Of a DNA stretch of 64,000 bases, positions 7,691 through 15,617 are shown piece by piece. Source of the stretch: CAIVAT01 sp964525995 (lineage in GTDB: Bacteria; Bacteroidota; Bacteroidia; Bacteroidales; FEN-979); the NCBI GenBank assembly GCA_964525995.1, contig CAZGIM010000004.1:179420-243419 (forward strand). The letters run 5' to 3'. Below the pieces are notes generated by a model. That model did no database searches, had not been told where the DNA came from, and worked only from the letters and a program-made list of their open reading frames with translations. The position numbers were made by a program, and so were the translations under genes. The first letter of the stretch is position 1; every line of letters starts with the position of its first letter.

Positions 7691-10549
7691 TCAAACCTTA
7701 CAGACCAGATTCCGGTCTCCGTATGCATCATCGATCCGGGTCACGGTCGGCCAATATTTATCTTCCCTGAGCGAATCGACCGGAAATGCTGCCTTCTTGC
7801 GCGTATAGGGAAATTTCCATTCATCGGCCGACACCATTTGCGCAGTGTGCGGAGCCCTCATGATGACATTGTCCGATTTATCGGCTTTCCCTTCGGCAAT
7901 TTCATCGATCTCTCCTTTGATCATGGCCATTGCTTCGATGAACCGGTTCAGTTCTGAATAAGGCTCACTTTCAGTTGGCTCTACCATCAGTGTTCCGTGA
8001 ACGGGAAATGCGACTGTGGGAGCGTGAAATCCGTAGTCCATGAGCCGTTTGGCAATATCAATGGCCCCGATCCCTGTTTGACGCGTTATTCCGTTACAAT
8101 CGACAATCATCTCATGGGCACATCGACCATTTTTCCCTGAATAAAGGATTGGATAATACCGTTCGAGACACGATTTAAGATAATTCGCATTAAGGATGGC
8201 CATTCGGGTCGCCTCTGTAAGACCCTCGCCGCCCATCATTTTAATGTACGCGTACGATATGGTGAGAATGTGCGCGCTTCCGTATGGTCCCGAAGCCACC
8301 GCTCCGATGCCCGAGCTACCGCCGGTTTCAACCCAGACATGTTTGGGAAGGAATGGCGCAAGATGTTTTGCGACAGCGATGGGCCCTTCGCCGGGTCCTC
8401 CGCCTCCGTGTGGAATGGCAAAGGTTTTATGGAGATTCAGGTGACAAACGTCGGCGCCGATCAATCCAGGATTGGTAAGTCCAACCTGAGCGTTCATATT
8501 GGCGCCATCCATGTAAACCTGTCCACCGTTTTCATGGATAATCCGGATGATTTCGAGGATCTCTTCCTCAAACACCCCATGGGTTGAAGGATACGTGATC
8601 ATCAGGCAGGATAGGGAATCCTTGTTCTGTTCAGCTTTTTCGCGAAGGTCGTTCACGTCGATATTTCCGTGATCATCGCATTTCACGACTACGATCTTCA
8701 TGCCGGCCATTGCAGAGCTGGCCGGATTTGTGCCGTGCGCCGAAGATGGAATAATACAAACATTCCGGTGGCCCTGGCCTTTGGAGATATGGTACTGGCG
8801 GATAACCAGCAATCCGGTGTATTCGCCGGCTGCACCCGAGTTAGGCATGAACGAAACCGCCTCAAAGCCGGTTATGGTAGCCAGATCAGCAGCCAATTCC
8901 CGGATCAGAATCTGGTACCCCTCTGCCTGATCGGTTGGTACAAAGGGATGCAGTCCCCCGAATTCCGGGTAACTTAAAGCAAAGAGCTCAGAGGCTGCAT
9001 TGAGTTTCATGGTACACGATCCTAGCGGGATCATCGAACGGTTCAACGATAAATCCTTGATTTCAAGTTTTTTGATATACCGCATCATCTCGGTCTCCGA
9101 ATGGTAGCTGTTGAAAACCTTTTGTTGCAGATATTCCGATTTACGCGAAAACTCAGGAGAAAATGTGGAAATTTGTTCACACTCCCTGGGATTACAAACA
9201 AATTCGGTATAATTTTTTCCGTTTGCCTTTACGAAGATGCCAACGAGCGTGTTGATATCAGTAAGGGTGGTAGTTTCTCCCACGCTCATCCCCACATGCC
9301 TTGCATCGATGTAATGCAAGTTCATCTCATGCTCCAGCGCAGCATTCCGTATGTTCTCCAGTGATACATGATCCGGAAGTGTGACCTTGACCGTATCGAA
9401 GAAATCCTGGTTCAGTTGCTGAAAGCCGTACTTCTGAAGCTCGGACGAAAGTACTCCGGTGAGAATGTTGATATGCCTTGCGATTTGCCGGATTCCTTTT
9501 GGACCATGATAAACCGCATACATTCCGGCCATGACTGCCAGTAGTACCTGGGATGTGCAAATGTTGGAGGTGGCTTTTTCGCGTTTGATGTGTTGTTCAC
9601 GTGTTTGCAATGCCATCCGCAAAGCCCTGTCTCCGTTGGCATCGATCGAAATCCCGATGATCCTTCCGGGCATCTGCCGCTTGTATTCGTCACGTGTCGC
9701 AAAGTAGGCTGCATGTGGCCCGCCGTATCCCATCGGAATGCCAAACCGTTGCGTCGATCCGAAGACAATATCGGCGCCCCACTCACCCGGAGGAGTGAGG
9801 AGGGCCAGACTCATCAAGTCGGCGGCAACCGCAACCATTACGCCCGATTCATGCGCTTTTTGCACCAGTGCGCTGTAGTTGTTAACAGCCCCGAAACGGT
9901 CGGGATACTGGATAATGCAACCAAAGGTCTTATCATCAAACTGGAAATGCTCAGGTTCCTCAAAAACCAGCTCTATTTCCAGTGGGATTGCACGGGTCTT
10001 GATCACATCGATCGATTGTGGGAACAAGGTCTTCGAAACGAGGAACTTTTTAGCTTCGCGTTTTACGGCATCCCTCGAACGGCTGTTGCATAGCATGATC
10101 ATCGCTTCAGCCGCGGCTGTGCCTTCATCGAGCAGCGAAGCATTTGCGATTGGCATAGAGGTCAGGTCGCAGATCATGGTCTGAAAATTTAACAACGCTT
10201 CAAGCCTTCCCTGCGATATTTCGGCCTGGTATGGAGTGTAGGCAGTGTACCATCCCGGATTTTCAAGGATGTTTCGTAAAATAACTGCCGGAACGATGGT
10301 GTCGTAATACCCCTGCCCGATAAAACTCTTGTAGATCTTGTTTTTTGAAGCTAAGGTTCTGAGGTGGTTCAGGTACTGAAACTCATTCATCCCTTTGGGA
10401 AGCTGAAGCGGCTTCTTCATCCGGATTGCCGATGGAACGGTCTGATCGATGAGCTGATCCAGAGAATCAACCCCGATTTTCTCCAACATTTTTTCGATTT
10501 CGTCGCCAAAAGGGCCATTGTGCCTTCTTGCAAAGTTGTTGCTGATCAT
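7691..10549 (-). CDS. gcvP: Glycine dehydrogenase (decarboxylating), P protein
   Basis: 952 residues, the full length of the fused homodimeric P protein. It decarboxylates glycine and passes the aminomethyl group to lipoylated H protein. The N-terminal half starts with FARRHNGPFGDEIEKML and the C-terminal half carries the PLP lysine K708 in LNLHKTFAIPHGGGGPG, the family hallmark. Two related halves in one chain are normal for proteobacterial and Bacteroidota GcvP. The gene stands alone here, with no gcvT or gcvH. The partial E3 gene at the left edge could supply the L protein. A promoter-like element lies at 10583-10617. Confidence 0.97.
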   Translation of the reverse strand: MISNNFARRHNGPFGDEIEKMLEKIGVDSLDQLIDQTVPSAIRMKKPLQLPKGMNEFQYLNHLRTLASKNKIYKSFIGQGYYDTIVPAVILRNILENPGWYTAYTPYQAEISQGRLEALLNFQTMICDLTSMPIANASLLDEGTAAAEAMIMLCNSRSRDAVKREAKKFLVSKTLFPQSIDVIKTRAIPLEIELVFEEPEHFQFDDKTFGCIIQYPDRFGAVNNYSALVQKAHESGVMVAVAADLMSLALLTPPGEWGADIVFGSTQRFGIPMGYGGPHAAYFATRDEYKRQMPGRIIGISIDANGDRALRMALQTREQHIKREKATSNICTSQVLLAVMAGMYAVYHGPKGIRQIARHINILTGVLSSELQKYGFQQLNQDFFDTVKVTLPDHVSLENIRNAALEHEMNLHYIDARHVGMSVGETTTLTDINTLVGIFVKANGKNYTEFVCNPRECEQISTFSPEFSRKSEYLQQKVFNSYHSETEMMRYIKKLEIKDLSLNRSMIPLGSCTMKLNAASELFALSYPEFGGLHPFVPTDQAEGYQILIRELAADLATITGFEAVSFMPNSGAAGEYTGLLVIRQYHISKGQGHRNVCIIPSSAHGTNPASSAMAGMKIVVVKCDDHGNIDVNDLREKAEQNKDSLSCLMITYPSTHGVFEEEILEIIRIIHENGGQVYMDGANMNAQVGLTNPGLIGADVCHLNLHKTFAIPHGGGGPGEGPIAVAKHLAPFLPKHVWVETGGSSGIGAVASGPYGSAHILTISYAYIKMMGGEGLTEATRMAILNANYLKSCLERYYPILYSGKNGRCAHEMIVDCNGITRQTGIGAIDIAKRLMDYGFHAPTVAFPVHGTLMVEPTESEPYSELNRFIEAMAMIKGEIDEIAEGKADKSDNVIMRAPHTAQMVSADEWKFPYTRKKAAFPVDSLREDKYWPTVTRIDDAYGDRNLVCKV

Positions 10550-10582
10550 ATACAGTAATTTTAGGATTTTTTAACGGAGAGG

Positions 10583-10617
10583 CAAAGGTATCAAAACTTT
10601 GTTAATTTATAAACAAA
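10583..10617 (-). promoter_or_regulatory. Promoter of gcvP
   Basis: Read on the minus strand, TACCTTTG at 10583-10590 fits the -7 consensus and TTTG at 10614-10617 fits the -33 element, with 23 bp between. The leader to the ATG at 10549 is about 30 nt, too short for a glycine riboswitch. Confidence 0.55.
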
Positions 10618-10625
10618 CGGAAGAG

Positions 10626-10660
10626 ACCCCGACGGGGTCCTACCACCCCGACGGGGTCCC
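10626..10660. repeat. Paired near-palindromic GC-rich element
   Basis: Two 14-15 bp near-palindromes (GACCCCGACGGGGTC at 10626-10640 and ACCCCGACGGGGTCC at 10646-10660) sit 5 bp apart. Each can fold into a tight hairpin, or the two can pair with each other. They lie just beyond the terminator of the PKD gene and upstream of the gcvP promoter. Related cores occur at about 551-560 and, as part of a terminator stem, at 61030-61038. They may be a small interspersed palindrome; their function is unknown. Confidence 0.55.
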
Positions 10661-10663
10661 ACA

Positions 10664-10698
10664 AAAAAAGGCTATCTGCGTTGGATAGCCTTTTTTGT
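10664..10698 (-). terminator. Rho-independent terminator of the PKD gene
   Basis: A perfect 13-bp stem (AAAAAAGGCTATC at 10665-10677 and its complement at 10685-10697) with a 7-base loop. On the minus strand it ends in a T run 26 bp past the stop of the PKD-domain gene. The symmetric A/T runs would also let it work on the plus strand. Confidence 0.85.
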
Positions 10699-10723
10699 CT
10701 GCCGGGGGAGTGGTCCAGAATCC

Positions 10724-13342
10724 TTATTTCTTTATCACCTTGGTTACAATCCTGATGCCGTCATTTGACATTACCTTCAGAAGGTACATTCCTGCCTGAA
10801 GATGCGACGGGTTTATCGATACCTGGTTACGGCCCGCAGTCAGAGAAGCCTGCATTTGGTAAACCTGCTGGCCTGCAAGCGCGTATATTCCCAACTGAAC
10901 AGCAGATGACTGTTTCAAATCAATGCTCAGTGTCAATGCATCACCGACAGGATTGGGATAGACAGACCATGACTTCAAAACATCTGCAGATTCTCCCGCC
11001 CCAAGAATCTTGTTGCCATCAAAGGTCATTGTGACTTCGGCATGCGGTTTTTCTGCCGTCAGGGTAATGGCTATCTGGTCGCTGATGATTCCGGGCATCT
11101 CGGGATAGAGATAGTAAGTGCCATAAGCCATTTCTGAAAAATCAAAGCTGCCGTCTTCCAAAACCCTGGTAAACCCAATCGCTGCTCCCTGATCATTTTT
11201 CAGAATCATATTCACCTTATCCACAAATGTGCTTTTCACTCGTGCCATGTTGATCAGTCCTGAAGCCGAACCTGGTCCCGATGCCATAACTCCTGCCGGC
11301 AACAGATTTATATTATAGGGATTTGACGGTGTCCCCAAGGTGATCAAGGTAGCCTGCTGCCAGTTGAGAACATCACCATAATAGGTTGGCAGGTAGCCAT
11401 TTGAATCAAACGGGATGGCTAGAATATAATAATTGCCTTCGGGAACCAATGTGAAATAATAGACCCCATTCGAGTCGATGTTGAAAACATTAAAGTATGG
11501 TTGATAATTCATGCTCGTATCAAGCGAGAAGATCATCACCATCCCGGCATCCAGCGGGAAACTCCCTGCAAAAACCTGCCCATAGATCTGATTGTAAGCT
11601 GTGGTGTCGGGGATCACCACGTTCTGACAATAAGTGCTTGTGCAGTTGTTAGTTATCATCGTCAGACAGATATTATAGGTGCCCGGGGCAGCATATGTAT
11701 GACTCGGGTTTTCAACAGTCGAGGCACTTCCGTCACCAAAATTCCAGAGCCAGGTTGCCGGTCCTCCCGTCGAAAGGTTGGTGAAATTGACTGTATATAT
11801 TCCTGATGCCGGATCGAGTGAATAGGAATAATTAGCCTGGCAACCCGGCCCGATAATTACTACAACCGAATGGCACGTCACGTCTGTACAGGAAGAGTCG
11901 GCACTCTGGATGGTAAGGCAAACATTGTAAGTTCCGGGTGCACTGTAGGTGTGAAAAGGATTCTGCACTGATGAATAATTATTCACCCCCGAAGCAGGAT
12001 CATCAAAATTCCAGAGCCAGCTGACAATATTACCAATCGATTGATCTACAAAATGATAGGTCATTAATGCCGTTGTTGAATCAGGAAACGATGTGAAAGC
12101 GGCAGTACATTGCGGGGGATTGCCGACGTTTATGGTATCGCAGGTCTGATCAAAACATGTACTGTCGCTTCCCTGGATTGCCAGACAAACAACATACATT
12201 CCGGGAAGTAGATAAGAATGGGTAACATTGGGATTCTGAGGGTATGTTATGGTTTGCATTGCTCCGTCGCCAAAGCTCCAGATCCATGTGGAAATAGAAC
12301 CTGATCCGGTCGTTGACTGATCAAAAAAGTGAATCGTGTCGTTTACATTGGCTGAGTCGGGCGAAATGGTAAATGAGGCCTGGCATGGTGAGGCTCCTAA
12401 AGTGGTAAAAGTGGAATCGGCGCCATAAATAGTTCCTCCGGGATAAATCAGAGAAGCCCTGTAATGATAAGTGGTGTTGGGAAGAAGACCGTACCGGCCC
12501 CACGACATGGTATAATTGTTATATCCACTTAGCGAACCAGAGGTAAAGTTATTATAGGCTGTAGTAAGTCCTAATTCCAGGACTATGGTCGCATTATATC
12601 CTGCTGCATTGAAGGTGCCATGAATGGTTGCTCCGGAACTGGTTATTAATGTTGCATCTCCGGTAATTGCTATAGGAGTTGAATTTGACAAGGTGGTAAA
12701 GGTGCTGTCGGCACCGTAGGTTGTTCCATATGAATTCACAGCTTTAATCCTGTAATGGTAAGTTGTAGCCGGAGTCAATCCACTCAGAACCTGGGCAACT
12801 ATAACTACAGATGTTCCGTTTAACTGGCCTGCTGATACATTGAACCCGTATGATGGGGTTGGCCCGAATTCAAATTCTGTATAGGTTTGAGCTGAATTAG
12901 GGTTTACGGAAGCATTGATCAAAGCGCTTGTCTGAGTTATTGCTGTCGCTCCTCCTGTAATAGCAGTAGGAGCAGAGGGATTAGAATTTGAACAGATCAG
13001 AAAGTTATGCTGAATCAATGTTGTGCCGCCTCCATAAGAACCATTATAGGTTTGGAGGGTGTAATTACAATCATAGGTTTGAATGAGACAGGCCCACTGA
13101 CTTGTCCCGGTGGGCAGATAAACCGTGTCCATGTAAAATCCGGTAGCATCAGTATAAACATTTGAAAAATAAGGATAAGTGGTTGAAGGATTTGCCGAAT
13201 CAGACTTAATGATTACCACGTGATTCGGGACGGGATTTCCTGAGGTAATATCGTTTACATAACCCGAAATATATAACGAAATCTGAGCGGTGACCAATTG
13301 GCTAAGGCTCAGAAACACCAGAATGAATAGGACTTTTTTCAT
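10724..13342 (-). CDS. Secreted PKD-domain protein with T9SS sorting domain
   Basis: 872 residues. A signal peptide (MKKVLFILVFLSLSQLVTAQ) leads to a carboxypeptidase-regulatory-like segment (about 25-115), two fibronectin-like repeats around residues 125-315 sharing TTYHYRxxxxxxxGTxYGADSTFTTL, then three PKD domains with WxFGDG/WNFDDP cores and paired cysteines (about 320-590). A second regulatory-like segment follows (about 600-770), and the C-terminal 80 residues form a type A T9SS sorting domain (WSVYPNPV... QAGMYLLKV). It should be exported to the cell surface or released. The function is adhesive or structural by analogy; no enzyme domain is visible. It lies downstream of the sigma factor/membrane protein pair on the same strand. 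Confidence 0.9.
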   Translation of the reverse strand: MKKVLFILVFLSLSQLVTAQISLYISGYVNDITSGNPVPNHVVIIKSDSANPSTTYPYFSNVYTDATGFYMDTVYLPTGTSQWACLIQTYDCNYTLQTYNGSYGGGTTLIQHNFLICSNSNPSAPTAITGGATAITQTSALINASVNPNSAQTYTEFEFGPTPSYGFNVSAGQLNGTSVVIVAQVLSGLTPATTYHYRIKAVNSYGTTYGADSTFTTLSNSTPIAITGDATLITSSGATIHGTFNAAGYNATIVLELGLTTAYNNFTSGSLSGYNNYTMSWGRYGLLPNTTYHYRASLIYPGGTIYGADSTFTTLGASPCQASFTISPDSANVNDTIHFFDQSTTGSGSISTWIWSFGDGAMQTITYPQNPNVTHSYLLPGMYVVCLAIQGSDSTCFDQTCDTINVGNPPQCTAAFTSFPDSTTALMTYHFVDQSIGNIVSWLWNFDDPASGVNNYSSVQNPFHTYSAPGTYNVCLTIQSADSSCTDVTCHSVVVIIGPGCQANYSYSLDPASGIYTVNFTNLSTGGPATWLWNFGDGSASTVENPSHTYAAPGTYNICLTMITNNCTSTYCQNVVIPDTTAYNQIYGQVFAGSFPLDAGMVMIFSLDTSMNYQPYFNVFNIDSNGVYYFTLVPEGNYYILAIPFDSNGYLPTYYGDVLNWQQATLITLGTPSNPYNINLLPAGVMASGPGSASGLINMARVKSTFVDKVNMILKNDQGAAIGFTRVLEDGSFDFSEMAYGTYYLYPEMPGIISDQIAITLTAEKPHAEVTMTFDGNKILGAGESADVLKSWSVYPNPVGDALTLSIDLKQSSAVQLGIYALAGQQVYQMQASLTAGRNQVSINPSHLQAGMYLLKVMSNDGIRIVTKVIKK

Positions 13343-13453
13343 GACTGTATAAGTTGGTTTTTACGTTTGATTGTTTATGATTCAGGAAGTTTTTCCGGAA
13401 CGTTTCCTGATTTAATAACCCTGAATGTTTGAATGGTTGCCTCTCGCTGAAAA

Positions 13454-14917
13454 TTAAAACCCGGTAAGTAATGAAATCCTGATCCCTGCCGACCAGGGTT
13501 TCCAGGTGGTTGACGGTTTTTCGTACACCGAGTTGAAATAGTATCTTATGTTGGGTTCAATCTCCAGGCTGAATCGCCTTGACAATCTGACGGCTGTGTT
13601 GAATCCTGCTAAAACCTGCCAGTTTAAATCAACCTGCTCGGGAGGAATGCCATTGACGCTGATAATTTTTTTTGATTCCGGATTATAAGCATCTGATAAT
13701 TCTGTCGAAGAAAGCAGTACCGAGAGTATTGGGCCACCTCGGATTCCAAGAGTTACCCGATCGTTGTACCAGAAGTCAAAACCCAGTATTAACGGGATCT
13801 GAAGATAACAATACCTCTTGATGACCCTGGGATATTCCAGTTTCATTAGACTGTCCCAAACCTCCTGACGGCTCAGATAAATCGTCGGTATATAATTTTT
13901 TACCGGATCGTTCCAGGAAAACAGAATCGAATCGAGACGGTTATAGCTTCCCAGCCAGTCATTGTAAGCAACCGAAAGCTCATTGGTTCCCTTTGATACC
14001 GATATTCCCATGCCGGTCCGTAAAGAAAATGGGCCTGATTTCAAAACGGCTTCAATTCCGGCTGTGTTGACGAATTTCTCACCCTCCAGGGTGTTGAACA
14101 TGAATTCGGGAATATAACAGACGCCGATTTTGAATGTTGTTTTCCGGAGAGGCGTCAATTCGGGAGCAACTTTCTTACCCGTGGTATCCTCCCGGCTGAG
14201 GTTTCTTTTGTTAACAATCGACGAATCCTTATTAATATTTACCCGGGAAATTGCCTCAGGATATAATGAATCTTTGCTTACTGCATCGTTTCCGGGGGAA
14301 GAAGGAGTCGAAATTTCACCGGTGACGGTCGGGCCTTTGGTCAACTGTGCTCCGGCCATAATCGTGGAGTCTGAGTTTTTTCGGTCAGCTATTGAGTTAT
14401 CGGCAACCGGCACTCTGGCTACATTTTTCGAGTTTGAGTTGTTCCCGCCAGCCTTCGGAACAGAGACGGTCTCAAGACCCCTTGTACGATATGTACTGCT
14501 CCCTGCCAGGCTTTCGGGAAGTCGTGAAGATGGTTCTGTGTGATTAATGGATGCATTGGTTAAGCCTGATTGGCCTGTAATTAACTGTTTTTCGTTTAGA
14601 TTTAGTTCTTCCGGAATCGATTTTACGTTGGTTGATGATGAGTCACGCTTGTTTTGATCGACCGACAACTGATTATTCCGGTTATTACCGGTATTTTCCG
14701 GATCGATCCCTGAAAAAATCCAAAACAACAGACCGGCACTGACAATCATCGCAATTGGCAGGAGCAGCAGGTAGCCTTTCCTTCGCCGTGATTGCCTTGC
14801 AGTCAGCTTACCGGCATCCTCCAAAAAAGCCTTTTTGGCTGCCGGTGACGGGATAATCTTGTGATCTGACAGGATCTCCCTGAAGAAGTCATCCGACGGA
14901 TGTTCCGGCACATTCAT
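13454..14917 (-). CDS. Membrane protein with cytoplasmic N-terminus and beta-barrel-like C-terminus
   Basis: 487 residues in an unusual order. A basic N-terminal region (1-46) with FFREILSDHK comes before a single membrane segment, LLLLPIAMIVSAGLLFWIF (about 50-69). A long Ser/Asn/Thr-rich stretch (70-265) follows, and the last 220 residues resemble a PorT-like outer-membrane beta-barrel, with alternating aromatic strands and a terminal RISLLTGF. The start overlaps the end of the ECF sigma factor gene by 29 bp, the usual place of an anti-sigma factor. I infer an anti-sigma-like N-terminus tethered to an envelope domain. Its function is otherwise unknown. Confidence 0.75.
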   Translation of the reverse strand: MNVPEHPSDDFFREILSDHKIIPSPAAKKAFLEDAGKLTARQSRRRKGYLLLLPIAMIVSAGLLFWIFSGIDPENTGNNRNNQLSVDQNKRDSSSTNVKSIPEELNLNEKQLITGQSGLTNASINHTEPSSRLPESLAGSSTYRTRGLETVSVPKAGGNNSNSKNVARVPVADNSIADRKNSDSTIMAGAQLTKGPTVTGEISTPSSPGNDAVSKDSLYPEAISRVNINKDSSIVNKRNLSREDTTGKKVAPELTPLRKTTFKIGVCYIPEFMFNTLEGEKFVNTAGIEAVLKSGPFSLRTGMGISVSKGTNELSVAYNDWLGSYNRLDSILFSWNDPVKNYIPTIYLSRQEVWDSLMKLEYPRVIKRYCYLQIPLILGFDFWYNDRVTLGIRGGPILSVLLSSTELSDAYNPESKKIISVNGIPPEQVDLNWQVLAGFNTAVRLSRRFSLEIEPNIRYYFNSVYEKPSTTWKPWSAGIRISLLTGF

Positions 14918-15488
14918 ATATCGTGTTATTTTTAGTTTCTGACATCTCTTTGATTTTTTTTCGTAGCAACACCCGGGCCTTCGAAAGTTGCGACTTGGAG
15001 GTGTTCTCAGAACAGTGCAGGATACCAGCGATCTCCTTGTGGCTGAACTCCTCCATCACATAAAGGTTAAAGACCGTCCGGTATCCCGGAGGTAATTCGC
15101 AAATGACACTCATGATCTGCTCCTGGGTCAGGTCACTGTATTGATCCTTTGGCTCGAAGAATTCTGGATCTTCTTCGCCGATCTTCTCCTCAACCGATTC
15201 AAGATTTGAGAAGTTATGAGTTTTCCGGCGATCGCGCAGGAAATTCAAGGCGGTATTGACCACGATCCGTTTCATCCACCCCGACAGGGAGCCATACTTT
15301 CGCTGCCTGAAACTACTCAGGTTACTAATGATTTTCAGGAAACTATCGTGAAGGACATCCTCCGCATCGGCCAGGTTACCGCAATACCGCATCCCTACGC
15401 TGAGTAAGGCCGGTGCATAATGATCGTACAACGCCTCGACAGCATCGGGTTCTCTTGCGATTACCTTTTGGATTAATTCCGCTTCCAC
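14889..15488 (-). CDS. ECF-type RNA polymerase sigma factor
   Basis: 199 residues. The sigma-70 region 2 is clear (EALYDHYAPALL and DAEDVLHDSFLKII), as is region 4 with its helix-turn-helix (LPPGYRTVFNLYVMEEFSHKEIA, given here as positions about 133-155, then SENTSKSQLSKARVLLRKKI). It lacks regions 1 and 3, as ECF factors do. The downstream gene overlaps it by 29 bp and begins with a cytoplasmic segment plus membrane anchor, the arrangement of a sigma/anti-sigma pair. The T9SS PKD cargo gene further downstream is a candidate target. The signal sensed is unknown. Confidence 0.93.
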   Translation of the reverse strand: MEAELIQKVIAREPDAVEALYDHYAPALLSVGMRYCGNLADAEDVLHDSFLKIISNLSSFRQRKYGSLSGWMKRIVVNTALNFLRDRRKTHNFSNLESVEEKIGEEDPEFFEPKDQYSDLTQEQIMSVICELPPGYRTVFNLYVMEEFSHKEIAGILHCSENTSKSQLSKARVLLRKKIKEMSETKNNTIYECAGTSVG

Positions 15489-15548
15489 TTGATAATATAG
15501 TCCCTTTATCTAAACACAAAAAAACGGAATAGTTGCCTCTGAACACAA

Positions 15549-15581
15549 CAAAGAGGGCAGTCCGTTGAACCACCCTCTTTG
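15549..15581 (-). terminator. Terminator of the membrane pyrophosphatase gene
   Basis: A 9-bp stem, CAAAGAGGG (15549-15557) with CCCTCTTTG (15573-15581), lies 37 bp beyond the hppA stop on the minus strand. The T run after it is short, so termination strength is uncertain. Confidence 0.6.
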
Positions 15582-15617
15582 TTTATCCATAAGCTGATCG
15601 GCAAGAACAGGGTCTCC

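Noticed and set aside
10724..13342. Internal repeats of the PKD gene as a recent DNA duplication
   Set aside because: The repeats share protein motifs but little DNA identity, as expected for old domain copies.
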